Assembly (NCBI RefSeq): GCF_027943255.1
Contig: NC_072895.1
Span: 36,988,001 to 37,052,000 of the forward strand
Direction of reading: 5' to 3'
Length of the DNA: 64,000 nucleotides
Source of the DNA: Anastrepha obliqua
Lineage: Eukaryota > Arthropoda > Insecta > Diptera > Tephritidae
The notes beneath the pieces are model-generated. The model saw nothing but the letters and a program-made list of their open reading frames with translations. It was not told where the DNA came from and did not search any database. Both the position numbers and the translations under genes were made by a program. Positions 46,891 through 57,557 of this stretch are shown here, one piece after another. Positions within the stretch are counted from its first letter, which is position 1, and each line of letters starts with the position of its first letter.

Positions 46891-48324
46891 AGGCATCAAA
46901 TTATTTATCCTAGCTTTGAGCTGTTCCAAGACTGATTCGACAGTAACAAGCAGAAAAACTCGTAGCCTCTAATGGTTTTACATATATGTACATATAGATG
47001 TGAGCTCGTGTACATGTAAGCACATACACATGTATTTGTACATGTGCTGGAGTTTGGCTAACCACTTGCCTTGCAAGTCACACTCCGCAAATGTTAACTA
47101 AATCAAATTATAGGTTAGAATAAAATAAAAAATGCCTCAGCTTGGAACATTGGATTAGATTATTCGATAAGCCATATGTGGAAAAAACATTTCTATGTAA
47201 TATATCTAAAGGTAAATGACTAAACCTACATTAGTTCAGTTGGAAAAACGAAGCATAAATTTTTAATGAAGGACTTTTAAAGGTTGCGGCTCACAAATTC
47301 GCTTCTCCTAGCAACCGCGGGGCGAGAACGAGGGATTTAAATATTAAAAGTGTTTGAAAAATTGCATAGAAATGAATGCGAGATGGTATGTTAGATTTAT
47401 TTTGTAGTAAAGTAAAGCGATGTAAAACTCACACATAACAAATTGCTACTAAAAATTAAAAAAAAAAATTTACAAAAAGGTTTCATTAACATTAAAATTA
47501 AGTTTTCTTAAATAATCTCCTTTATTAAATTCCCACTCGTAATGGTCGTTCAAGCCTTTTGTTCCTGAATGAGAAGTTCACCCTCCTAAGGATTTTGGCT
47601 GTAGCACTCGCAATGAAAGTGTTAAAGAATATCGATCTTCTTACTACTGGCGATTGTAGAAAAATGCGAGGAATAATTTACTTGTTTTGCTAATTAATAT
47701 CACGCAATTTCCTACTCAGCTGTTCAAAATTTGATTATTTTCTCAGAAGAGTAAATTTTGGCAGTCCCGGGTTGTCTTATCAAGTTCATTTTTTGCATAT
47801 TTTGGACCACTGGAATATGATAATTAATGTTAATTGTCTCATTTTTTAAAATTGATCAAAAAATTGCTTGATTTTTTGCCGAAAAAAACTTCTAAACCAC
47901 TTTAATTCAGGCCAGCGCCACTTAAGGTGCACCACACATAAAAATTATTAGACACACTAATTCTTTTATATTTTTATTATCAGTTTAGGTCTGACAATTT
48001 ATGTTTTTATTATTTAAACTTTTAATGGTAAATGTTTCAAAAATATCCAGAAATAAGCACAAATTTTACGAAACTTAAATTAATTGTTAAGGAAAGTAAA
48101 ATTTACAGAGTGAAAAAATATAAGGCCGATGCTATTTTATTTAAAATAAACAAATAGAACTCTTGGGGTTTGAGTGTTACTAAAATACCAGCAATAAATA
48201 AGAAATAATTTCCGTTAAAAGATGCCGTTTAAAACATATAATCCACCAAACGATATTGGGGTTTTTTTCTATTGTTGCTTTAGTAGATATTATCATAACC
48301 ATCTTTTTCTTATAGTTCGTTGAG
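46891..48324. other. Noncoding, AT-rich
   Basis: No gene or repeat recognised. CATA/TGTA simple sequence lies at 46980-47045. Confidence 0.45.
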
Positions 48325-49015
48325 CTGGCCAGACAAGGGACATGTGAGGTGATTTCCACGCAAAGGGAGAGAATTGGGATCGCCCTGACTACCTGCGGTC
48401 TGCTATTGGAAAGATGGGCTTCTCGCCAACTCAACGAGCGTTGGGCAAGTACACAAAAATGTAAGGCCGCGAAATCCTTCTGGCCACGTATGGATCGGGA
48501 GCACTCGGGCGAGCTTCTGAGGTTGACAAAATATCAGCTCTCGAATCTCGTGGGTTTTCTCACAGGGCACTATGCGCGAGGAATGCATGCTGTGAGACTT
48601 GGAATTACTTCGAATTCTTTTTGCGTTGGGTATATTGAGGATGAGGTGGAATCATCTCAGCACCTTCTCCTTAGTGGCCCTGCTCTGGCGGGGTTTACAT
48701 CCAAGCATCTTAGTTCTTACTTCTTTGAAACGCCTGCTGATACAGCTGGCGTTGACATTAAAAATCTGATGAATTTCATCAGCAGCACTAAGCAGTTGAC
48801 ACAAACGCAGCACAGTCATCGTTCATAATCCACACACTCTAATCCCACCCTCCTAACCATCCCATCACCACCTCTCCCCGCCCTCCCGCACCCCATCGGT
48901 TTTTGTCTTTCACCTCACATCCTTCAAATGGTACCACAAAGGACGAAACCGTTTATCTTCGTCCAAGTGTGCTCATTCCTTGGGCAACCATTTCAACCTA
49001 ACCTAATCTATAGTT
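48325..49015 (+). mobile_element. Non-LTR retrotransposon 3' end (family Y)
   Basis: The open frame 48349-48828 encodes RIGIALTTCGLLLERW, then KYQLSNLVGFLTGHYARGMH. The Cys-rich block is altered to CVGYIEDEVESSQHLLL. The 3' UTR is Pro/C-rich in sequence, ending in CAACCTAACCTAATCTA at about 49000-49013. It matches the minus-strand copy at 41612-42170. Long preserved frame, but RT and most of RNase H are missing. Confidence 0.8.
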
Positions 49016-49806
49016 CGTCCGATGTATTTCACAGAAAATTTATATTTTGACCCATTGCCTTGACATGACTTTGAGGTTCTGGCTAAAAAATAAAACATAG
49101 AATTTTACCATAGTGCATTCTTGATATTCATATACACCTTTTAGTTGAACTTAATTTTTAAGGGTCCACTTTGTCCCTTTTTCCTTATATAGGCCCAAAA
49201 ACGTAGCCGCCAACTGCTTTCATTTGCTAAACATATCCATCTACATTTCAGCTTGCTGTTAGCATGAATAGGGCATCAGTTAGTCGAATACTCAGCAAGT
49301 TTGTTACCATCACAATTTTCACAAGCCTGTTGGAATTTAAGTAAGACCGAAAAAGCCGCAGTTTAACTTATAATAGATAAATACCGTGGATAATGTGTAT
49401 ACGAGTACTTTCAGATTTAAAGCAAAAACGCAGATTTACGCAACTGAAAAAGGCTTATATAAAATATTCGAAGATAATTTCTTTTTTTACGGAATGAATA
49501 AATTTAATAAGTTTTTTTGAGCCGATAGCCTTTGCTGCTGGCTTGCGTTGGTTCTGTAATTGGATTATTTATATCTATACTTCATGTAGTTAAAGAAAAA
49601 TAAATAAATAAATACATTTTTTCCAGCTCCATCATTTTGCACAATTTTTTCAATCTATTCCTGCAATAACGGTATTACATATACATACATACATAAATAC
49701 AATAAATAAAATTTGCCTATCGAAAAGTGAAACGATGAAATTTCATTTGAATTGCTAAATAAATGCACGAATGGTGTGAATGATTCTGTTAACCTGTGTA
49801 AAGATA
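49016..49806. other. Noncoding, AT-rich
   Basis: CATA simple sequence near 49676-49695. No gene was recognised. Confidence 0.5.
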
Positions 49807-50003
49807 CACCTGCGTTCACAATAATAGCAGCGCGACACATTGCAACGTTTTGACTATTTATTTATTTTTTATTGAATTTTAAAATTTTTTTTCCTGAATT
49901 TTTTTAAATTTTTTTTAATTCAAACAAAAACCATATAACTCAAAATTTTACACTTTGTACAAAAGTTAAAAAATTTAAAACCTTCTTATCATAATATCTA
50001 TTA

Positions 50004-50328
50004 TATATATATATAATTGGCGCGTACACCCTTTCTGGGTGTTTGGCCGAGCTCTTACTCTTTTTGTGGTGTGCGTCTTGATGTTGTTCCACAAATGGAA
50101 GGACCTACAGTTTCAAGCCGTCTCCGAACGGCAGATATTTTTTATGAGGTGCTTTTTCATGGCAGAAATACACTCGGAGGTTTGCCATTGCCTGCCGAGA
50201 AGCGACCACTATTAGAAAAATGATTTTCTTAATTTTTTTTTGGTGTTTCACCGAGATTCGAACCAACGTTTTCTCTGTGAATTCTAAATGGGAGTTACGC
50301 ACCAACCCATTCTGCTACGGCGACCTCT
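50004..50328 (-). mobile_element. Complete tRNA-derived SINE with 12 bp target duplication
   Basis: Most complete copy of the family. The flanks are the direct repeat TAATATCTATTA (49992-50003 and 50329-50340). On the minus strand it begins GGTCGCCGTAGCAGAATGGG, with a B-box-like GGTTCGAATC and the usual body blocks. It ends in GCGCCAATTATATATATATA, a (TA)n tail. Target duplication and tail show LINE-type retroposition. Confidence 0.9.
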
Positions 50329-50340
50329 TAATATCTATTA

Positions 50341-50689
50341 AGAAGCAAATTATTGAAAAGAGCCAGTTAAGAAAATAGCAGAAAACTAGATCACCTGACG
50401 ACAAACGAAAACTAAACTTAGCAACAAATATTCTAAAGAATACTTTAAACAAAAGAAATAACATAGAAGTAGAAAATTATTTGAAGAGCCTGACTCCCAA
50501 CCAAGATACCAACTACTCCTTATGGAAATGCACTAAAAAATTAAAAACATCAGCCGCCATGAAAAGAGATGACAACTCATGAGCCGTTACAAAGGAGGAA
50601 AAGGCAAACACTTTTGCAAATTACTTCGAAAAAGTTCTGTCAAATGAGGTAGAAAAGAAGATCGACAACCAGAACAATTTTCATTATGA
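50341..50689 (+). mobile_element. Jockey-type retrotransposon ORF2 fragment
   Basis: Frames give RRKLNLATNILKNTLNK-type residues, then NNIEVENYLKSLTPNQDTNY, then SLWKCTKKLKTS and KEEKANTFANYFEKVLS. This matches the linker between endonuclease and RT in Jockey-clade ORF2. One stop (TGA near 50579) and frame slips are present. Confidence 0.65.
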
Positions 50690-51117
50690 TTTTACAAAAA
50701 TATAATACGAGTAGGATTTGTCTAAGTCTGAAAAATAGCCATACGCTTCTGTAATCACCTCTTCGTTTGAAACAAATATTTTTCCCGCCAGCCATTTCTG
50801 CAAATAAAGAAAGAAATAGTAGTCCCAGGGATCCAAGGGAGCCAAGTCTGGAGAATGGGGAGGATGTACAACGAGTGAGAACCCTATTTCCATTGTGGCT
50901 TCGCCTGCTGATGCGTGAGCTGGTGCGTTGTTGTAATGCTTAAGAAAAATCACCCGACTTCCTCGTTTCAAACGAATGCCAAACACGAAGGAATGGACCG
51001 ATCTGTCTGAAACTTGGTGTGTATTCTTTCAAGAGATGCTACTAACTATACATAACTTCCGTACGCGCCAGTAGTGTCATTTCTCTGACTTTATACGGAA
51101 TTTTCAAAAGGCCCTCG
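50690..51117 (-). mobile_element. mariner, internally deleted
   Basis: The mariner-type end TACGAGGGCCTTTTGAAAAT (minus strand) is at 51117. About 130 bp on, the frame at 50986-50690 reads NNAPAHASAGEATMEIG (catalytic block with Asp changed to Asn), then HPPHSPDLAPLDPWDYYF. The N-terminal half and first catalytic Asp are deleted. The left end is not seen. Confidence 0.75.
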
Positions 51118-51152
51118 TATGTCGCGCTGCTATTATTGTGAACGCAGGTGTA

Positions 51153-52006
51153 TATTTATATTCATATTTTAGTTGCTGGGTTGTTGGTTTGTGTACACAC
51201 CAGTCCGATTAGTCATATTTGTTAAAGTCATTTCTATGGCCTTTTAACTGGCTTTCATATTTATTAAAATACGTATTCGAAGTAGACCCATAATTAAGTC
51301 AAATGAAAGCACCGCCGAAAACAATGCACAACGAACGTATGTAGGTATGGAGATTACTGTGTAATATAAACAAAAAAAAATGAAAACTCGCGAAAAACGA
51401 AAGCGAATTCGAAAGAAAGAGTAGAAAGAGAAAACAACATAAGACACCAAATACAAAATAAAATTAACATATTAATGACCCTGCGGTTTTAAGCCGTAGC
51501 GCTGCTACCTTCATTTCGTCAGTACTCGAAGCAAGCGGCAAGCGCACGTATGTGTGTTTGTGTATGCCCACAACCAAGTACAACACATTGTTAGCGTGAG
51601 CATAAATTTGTAAAAGTACTTATATTTGTAGGTCTGTCTCTTAAGCAGCTATGCAAATTTTATATAATTTATGAGCTCTAAAATGCGTGAAGAAAAAGTA
51701 AAATTTTTAAATTAACTACTCTCATAAAGGCGCAATGAAAGCAAAAAAGTAAAAAATTGTGAACAAAAACAAACTTTTAGCAAATTTATAAATTCGTTCC
51801 CTTTTCATGCAAACAATTCGCTTTTCGACGGTTGCGAGACTACTTTGTGCGTACGAATGGTAAATAATGACTTACCTGTGTGAATGCACTTTCTTATTAG
51901 CCAATTATTTTTGGTGCTCTGATTAAAAGTTTTCCATAGTTGATTGTTTTGGATATAGAACACAAGTCAGAATTTTCAGAAGATTATTGAATTCTCGTTC
52001 TTGTAC
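51153..52006. other. Noncoding, unique-looking
   Basis: Nothing recognised. Bases 51280-51600 are less AT-rich and may be unique host DNA. Confidence 0.45.
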
Positions 52007-52202
52007 AAGGTAGCACAAAATTAAACACCCAATTTTATTACGACTTCTTACTAAATAAAAAAAATGATTTTGAGTCATGGAAATATTTATTTGTTTGTTT
52101 ACGGCAGCTGCCCAATTCACAAGTGTCAAATATGATTGGCGTATGACGCCATTTGCAAAAATTATAAAACTTCCGATAGGTTTCTTAATTTTGTGTCACC
52201 TT
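52007..52202. mobile_element. Short inverted-repeat element (MITE family B), diverged
   Basis: The ends are an 18 bp imperfect inverted repeat (AAGGTAGCACAAAATTAA against AAGGTGACACAAAATTAA). The internal AATTCACAAGTGTCAAAT is identical to the copy at 2265-2450, and the flanking A-run then ATGATTTT(A/G)A segment also matches. Confidence 0.7.
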
Positions 52203-52458
52203 TTATACTTAAAAAAAATACGAGTTTATAAATTCACGTAAAATGAGCGCTTTGAGATTAGAAAAACATTGTAAAAGTCAAAATAAATAGGATCACCCAC
52301 TATGATGGCATACAATTATATCTGATCTCTGATGGCCAATCTGCATTTCTACGAATAGAAAATTAGCTTTCCGTCGGCAGCAGAAGTGAGATTAACCAAA
52401 GGTTCCTGCAGAACCTTGCCTGGCAAATGTGCCTGCATTTACAATATAAAGTTTAAAT

Positions 52459-52752
52459 AATTGGCGTCTACACTTCTGTTAGCTGTTTGGCCGAGCTTCT
52501 CCTCCTATTTGTGGCGTACGTCTTGATGTTATTCCTAGAGGGACCTGCAGTTTCAAACCGACTCCGAGTGGCAGATATTTTTTAAGAGGAGCTTTTTCAT
52601 GGCAAAAATGCACTCGCACGTTTGCCATTGATTGCCGAGGAGCGACTGCTAATAGACATACTTTTTCTATAATTTTGGTATTTCATGCCCGAAGACTCGA
52701 ACCTACGTAATTCCGATTGGTAGTCACGCACCAGCTCATTGGGCTACAGTTA
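52459..52752 (-). mobile_element. tRNA-derived SINE, near full length
   Basis: Reverse-oriented copy from ATTGGCGTCTACACTTCTG to the tRNA-like head (reverse complement of CATTGGGCTACAG). All body blocks are present with moderate divergence. A B-box-like GGTTCGAGTC is on the element strand near 52700. Target duplication is not obvious. Confidence 0.85.
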
Positions 52753-53650
52753 GGTGAGTGGGTTTAAGAGGAAATATGGGCAGATGGTTAGTATCGTGCG
52801 GAGTATCTTTACATGTGGGACATAAGTTGAGTATATCGGCGTCGATTCTGGATGAGTGGGGAGCTTACCTGCTACAATTCACTGGACGTAATGGAGCCAC
52901 AGTTACGTGGGTTTTACGAGGCAGTTGAATACTGCTTCTGCGTTTGATGGGGGTTGAACTCCAATGACGGCATTCGAGGGTTGGGAGTTCAGGAAGGTGG
53001 TAAGAGACTCCCGATGAGTATCGTTTAATGTCACTCCGTATGCTGTCCCATTCAGTAGTTGCTGTCGTGTCTGGCCTTGGATCTCTTTCCCTGGCTGCAC
53101 AGTTTTTGGTAACTATCTTTGTTTGTCCATTGGTGAGAAAACAAAAAGTTCATAGGTTCATAGAATTTCGATTTACCGTGTATATTCGCTACGCCCCTTG
53201 GTTGCCATCTTAGCCTTCATGTCCTAGTACCAAGTGCAGTAAGGCCATGCACACAGTCCTACCTAGCTCCCTGATTGTCTGATAAAATCCAGATGCGCTT
53301 CGAAGTAGTATCTCTTCCTGGATGTTTGCTGTCACAAATTTCACTTATTGGCATCGATCATTTAAAATTCGTCCCAAATAAATCCCCACCAGTTCCACTC
53401 TCCACAAAAATCGAGCCATCTGTGTACTGAACTTCAGAGCCAAGTTCGGTGTATATGGTAGCTGTTTCTTAGAGCGGCCGATCTCTAAAATAGTTACCTT
53501 GAAGTGCCTATAGATATTTAGCACAGTAGTTATGGCATCACGCATTTGCACTACAAGATGTCCTGCGAAATTTCCAATTCTTCGTTAAAAAAATGTATCA
53601 AGTCTCAGCGTTTCTAATGCAGCCTCCTTCTCAATCATGATTGAGAAGTG
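52753..53650 (-). mobile_element. Non-LTR retrotransposon C-terminal region (LOA/Jockey-like), decayed
   Basis: On the minus strand, an RNase H-like LVLGHEG.DGNQGA occurs near 53240-53195. ETQGQTRQQLL-like residues follow near 53095-53055, then SLTTFLNSQPSNAVIGVQPP at 53010-52945. A Cys/His block, LCPTCKDTPHDTNHL, is near 52835-52790. This order resembles the end of insect ORF2 proteins with a CPxCxxxPHDTxHLFNCP motif. There are many frame breaks. Confidence 0.55.
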
Positions 53651-53921
53651 AGTGTTACTAGAACTGCACTGAGAGCTCTCGTAGAACAGATTCTCAATGC
53701 CCCATTTATGCCGACGCGCATCAATCGAAGCAATTTTCATATTTCAGACAGATTTTTTTAATTTTCATAAAATGTATTTAATGTATAAACAAATTATCTA
53801 TGTACATTTTTTTAGGTCTTATAACGCACACAGTTTTTTACAAATGATAAAAAAAAAATGTTTGCCAAAACTCAAAAAAAAAACTTAAAAGATTTACAGA
53901 TCTTTTTAGGATGAAATATAA
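53651..53921. other. Noncoding, AT-rich
   Basis: Contains A-runs near 53850-53885. Nothing was recognised. Confidence 0.5.
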
Positions 53922-53923
53922 TA

Positions 53924-55193
53924 GGACTATGAATAAGTTCGTGCGGTTTTACAACAGATGGCGTAACTTGATTATTATTCCATCGATCCACATTTCCAAA
54001 CATTCATTGGAGAGCTACTGTCGTAAGGCACAAACGTCAGTATAAGTTTTTTATTTGAAGCGTAAACAACAATATTTTTACCACACTTGAAAATGTCGAA
54101 TTTCGTGCCAAATAATGTGTTTTTGAGGGGAATTCTTTAATATGAAGAAAAAAGCAGCCGAAAGTCATCGTATCTTGGTGGAAGTTTATGGTGAGCATGC
54201 TCTAGCTGAGCGAACGTGCCAGAAGTGGTTTGCACGCTTTAAAAGTGGTGATTTTGGCTTGGAAGACGAAGAACGCGAGGGTGCGCCGCCAAAGTTCATG
54301 GATACCGAATTGGAGGAATTGCTCGATCAAGATCCGGCTCAAACGCAAGAAGAGGTTGCAAAAACTTTGGGAGTTGATCAATCAACCATTTCCAAACGTT
54401 TAAAAGCCATGGGAATGATCCGAAAGGTAGGCCATTGGGTGCCGTATGAATTGAAGCCAAGAGACGTTGAACGCCGTTTTATGGCATGCGAACAACTGCT
54501 TCAACGGCACAAAAGAAAGGGTTTTTTGCATCGAATTGTGACTGGCGATGAAAAGTGGGTCCATTACGACAATCCAAAACGTCGGGCAACGTATGGATAC
54601 CCTGGGCATGCTTCAACATCGACGTCGGCGCAGAATATTCATGGCCTGAAGGTTATGCTGTGTATCTGGTGGGACCAGCTGGGTGTTGTGTATTATGAGC
54701 TACTGAAACCGAATGAAACGATTACGGGGGATGTCTACCGACGACAATTGATGCGTTTGAGCCGAGCACTGCGAGAAAAACGGCCGCAATACGCCGATAG
54801 ACACGACAAAGTTATTTTGCAACATGACAATGCTCGGCCACATGTTGCACAAGTGGTCAAAACATACTTAGAAACGCTCAAATGGGATGTCCTACCCCAC
54901 CCGCCGTATAGTCCAGACCTTGCGCCATCCGATTACTATCTCTTCCGATCGATGCAACATGGCCTGGCTGACCAGCACTTCCGTAATTACGATGAAGTCA
55001 AAAAATGGATCGATTCGTGGATTGCGGCAAAACCGACCGAATTTTTCACAAAGGGAATCCGTGAATTGCCAGAAAGATGGGAAAAAGTAGTAGTAAGCGA
55101 TGGACAATACTTTGAATATTAAATTTGTAACCATTTTACGTCAATAAAGTTTCAAATTTCGAAAAAAAAACCGCACGAACTTATTCATAGTCC
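53924..55193 (+). mobile_element. mariner element, nearly intact
   Basis: 1270 bp, flanked by TA (53922-53923 and 55194-55195). The ends are perfect 27 bp inverted repeats starting GGACTATGAATAAGTTCGTG. It contains one long transposase frame (54142-55122). Confidence 0.95.
54142..55122 (+). CDS. mariner transposase (326 codons, N-terminus shifted)
   Basis: Cuts and reinserts the mariner element through its inverted repeats. The N-terminal DNA-binding region has two helix-turn-helix parts (about residues 1-40 and 60-95). The catalytic part has Asp136 (TGDEKW), Asp229 (HDNARPH) and Asp264 (APSDYY), with exactly 34 residues between the last two, the DD34D signature. The usual linker WVPYELKPRDVERR is at about 98-112. 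An upstream ATG at 54093 begins MSNFVPNNVFLRGIL and then meets TAA, in another frame. The family normally starts there, so a small indel near 54130-54140 has separated the first 15 or so residues. Translation from 54142 would lack part of the first helix. Activity is therefore uncertain. Confidence 0.9.
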   Translation: MKKKAAESHRILVEVYGEHALAERTCQKWFARFKSGDFGLEDEEREGAPPKFMDTELEELLDQDPAQTQEEVAKTLGVDQSTISKRLKAMGMIRKVGHWVPYELKPRDVERRFMACEQLLQRHKRKGFLHRIVTGDEKWVHYDNPKRRATYGYPGHASTSTSAQNIHGLKVMLCIWWDQLGVVYYELLKPNETITGDVYRRQLMRLSRALREKRPQYADRHDKVILQHDNARPHVAQVVKTYLETLKWDVLPHPPYSPDLAPSDYYLFRSMQHGLADQHFRNYDEVKKWIDSWIAAKPTEFFTKGIRELPERWEKVVVSDGQYFEY

Positions 55194-55195
55194 TA

Positions 55196-56399
55196 TAAAA
55201 AAAAATTGACAAAACAAAAACCAAAAAAAAAAAATAAATTAAAAAACAAAATAAAATAAAATAATAAAAATTTGTTTTTTTTTTTATATTTTATCCTAAA
55301 AAATGTTAAAAGAACCAAGTAAATCTAAGCTTTTGAGAATTTTTTTAATGATTTATATTAAAAAATGTCAAAAGAACCCAAGCCAGTAAAAAACTCCATG
55401 CCAAAATGTTCAACATAGAACACATCTCAAAATTATAAACTTTGTCCAGTTTACTTGTGACTGTACCCAAGCCTACATTTAAACCAATTTTCAGAAAAAT
55501 GTACGCCCATGTCCAAGTTACTTGGATCAATTCACAGGGAGTCGCTCTTGTCGGCCGTTGGCAGAAACGAATTCTTAACAGAAAAAGTCCATAAGCACTA
55601 ATTTAATCAGTTGAAGAAGTGCTTGCTTGTTAAACTAAATCTCTGTGTGTATCCAATAAATGTGCACGCGCTAAGCGCATTGCTTACTGAGTTAATAAGT
55701 CGTTATGTCGCAAATCGATTGTTACTTTTTCTCTTCCACAGCCGATGCAGCTCCGGCTTTCTTTTTATTATTATTGAATTTGTCTATTCGCGTTGAGTTT
55801 GCGCGTACTCCCCTCTAGCCCTGCGACCGGCAATGACTCCCACAAATTGCATTCTCATAGCTGGCGAATATATGGTTTTTATGTATGCCTATGAAGAGGC
55901 GCTCCATGTTACCCATCTTTCGTTTTCTTTTCTTCCCAATCAGTTCGCTCTTCTCTTTTGTCCCGCATTCCTAATAGCTGTTGTGGCAGACCGGTTAGTC
56001 GTATTGTCACTTAGTGATTATATTCAAGCTGCGTCCCAACTGTTCGAGATACGATTCTGCAGCAAAACTAAGAGAACACTTCAAAACATGGAAGAAAAGG
56101 AAAATAAAAGCAAAAACGAGTAAAACAAATATGAGCAAACATCAAACGAATGCACATTAAAAATAGCAGCACCAATAAAAAAGTAAAATTTGCAGCCAGT
56201 TTGTGGGTCAGTAATGTGTGAAACTGTTTTTTTACACAGTTCTATCGAGTGCGATCGGAGACGTGATGGAGATATGAATGACTGCGAGTGACTACTTCGA
56301 GCGCAGTGGTCCAAGAGCATGAACAACTTCTTATTTAAATATATTTATACACTTGCCCTAACCTCCATTAAGGGGGTACAAATACGATTTCTTACTATA
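55196..56399. other. Noncoding, unassigned
   Basis: Bases 55196-55300 are A/T runs. The segment 55800-56160 is of more balanced composition with an open frame (55833-56123) lacking any domain. It might include a 5' UTR of an unseen gene, but no promoter motif could be confirmed. Confidence 0.4.
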
Positions 56400-57553
56400 C
56401 GAGGTGTGTTCAAAAAGTATAGCGAATTTTGTGTTTTTTCAAAAATTATTTATTTATTCATTAACATCTATTTTGTCCCCTTCAAAGAAGTCCCCATGAG
56501 ATATTATGCGCTTGTGCCAACGGTTTTTCCAATCTTCGAAGCACTTCAAAAAATTATTTTTTTTTTATCTTGTTCAGCTTCTCCTTCGATCCCGTCTTTA
56601 TCTCGTCAATCGTAGCGTAGCGTCGTCCTTTCATGGGTCTCTTCAGTTTCGGGAATAAGAAAAAGTCACAGTGGGCCAGATCTGGGGAATACGGTGGCTG
56701 TGGCATAATTAGTGTGTTGTTTTTGGCCAAAAAGTCGCGCACAAGCAACGATGAGTGAGCAGGGGCGTTATCGTGTCAATTTTTGTTCTTCCACAAATCC
56801 GGGCGTTTCTGGTGGATTGCTTCGCGCAAATTGCGTATAACTTGCAGGTAATATTCCTTGTTGACCGTTTTACCCTGTGGTAAGAGTTTATGATGCACAA
56901 TGCCCCTGCAATCGAAGAAAACGGTAAGCAAAACTTTACGATTCGTCACCAGTTATGACCCTCTGAAGTAAATATGGGTCGTCGCGGTCAAACTCCAACA
57001 TCTCATTAGCAATGTTCATGCGATGCTGCTTTTGGTCGAAATTGAGCAGTTTTGGTATGAATTTTGCGGCGACCCGACTGATGCCCAAATCATTGAAAAA
57101 ATCGAATGGCACGATATACATATCTAGCAACTTCTCTAACTGTGATTCGACGATTGGCCAATACCATATTCTTCACTTCATAAATTCTGTTGTTGAAGTG
57201 CTCGGGCGTCCGGCACGCTTTTCGTCTTTCATATTTTCTCGGCCTTTTGAGAACCTTTTGTACCACCGATAAACGTTGCTTTGGTCCAAAGTAGGTTCTC
57301 CGTATGACACAGTCAACATTCGGAATGCACCGTTTTCCACACAAAATTTGATACAGGTTCTTTGATCCATCTTTTTGAATAGGTGAAAATCGAAGACGAG
57401 CCGAAACACGTGCAAGCAAAGCAACTGTCAACAGTTAACTAAACATTCAAAATGGCCGAACTCGTCGACATGAGTACCAACAAAAAAATCGAAATTCGAA
57501 TATACATAACCGGCGAAAATTCAAAATTCGCGATACTTTTTGAACACACCTCA
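56400..57553 (-). mobile_element. mariner element, internally deleted
   Basis: 1154 bp with TA at 56398-56399 and 57554-57555. The ends match over about 30 bp with two differences (left CGAGGTGTGTTCAAAAAGTA). The minus strand encodes MDQRTCIKFCVENGAFRM and DQSNVYRWYKRFSKGRENM (helix-turn-helix). RVAAKFIPKLLNFDQKQHRM and VITGDES (first catalytic Asp, near 56945) follow. Further on, LVRDFLAKNNT then PQPPYSPDLAHCDFFLF carries the last Asp block. About 200 bp between GDES and the next block are deleted, and the HDNAPAH Asp block is damaged near 56760. Inactive. Confidence 0.95.
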
Positions 57554-57557
57554 TATA

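Larger units (their letters stand above)
49807..51150 (+). mobile_element. Inverted-repeat element (family C) carrying nested insertions
   Basis: The ends are a perfect 30 bp inverted repeat starting CACCTGCGTTCACAATAATA, with TA at 49805-49806 and 51151-51152. About 150 bp of the left interior aligns with the uninterrupted copy at 62479-62946. The remainder is occupied by a SINE, a Jockey piece and a mariner piece. The TA target and the type of ends suggest a Tc1-like superfamily. The element itself has no coding sequence. Confidence 0.85.

Noticed and set aside
55833..56123. 96-codon ORF with hydrophobic stretch
   Set aside because: No family resemblance and no splice or promoter support. 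The composition resembles a UTR more than coding sequence.
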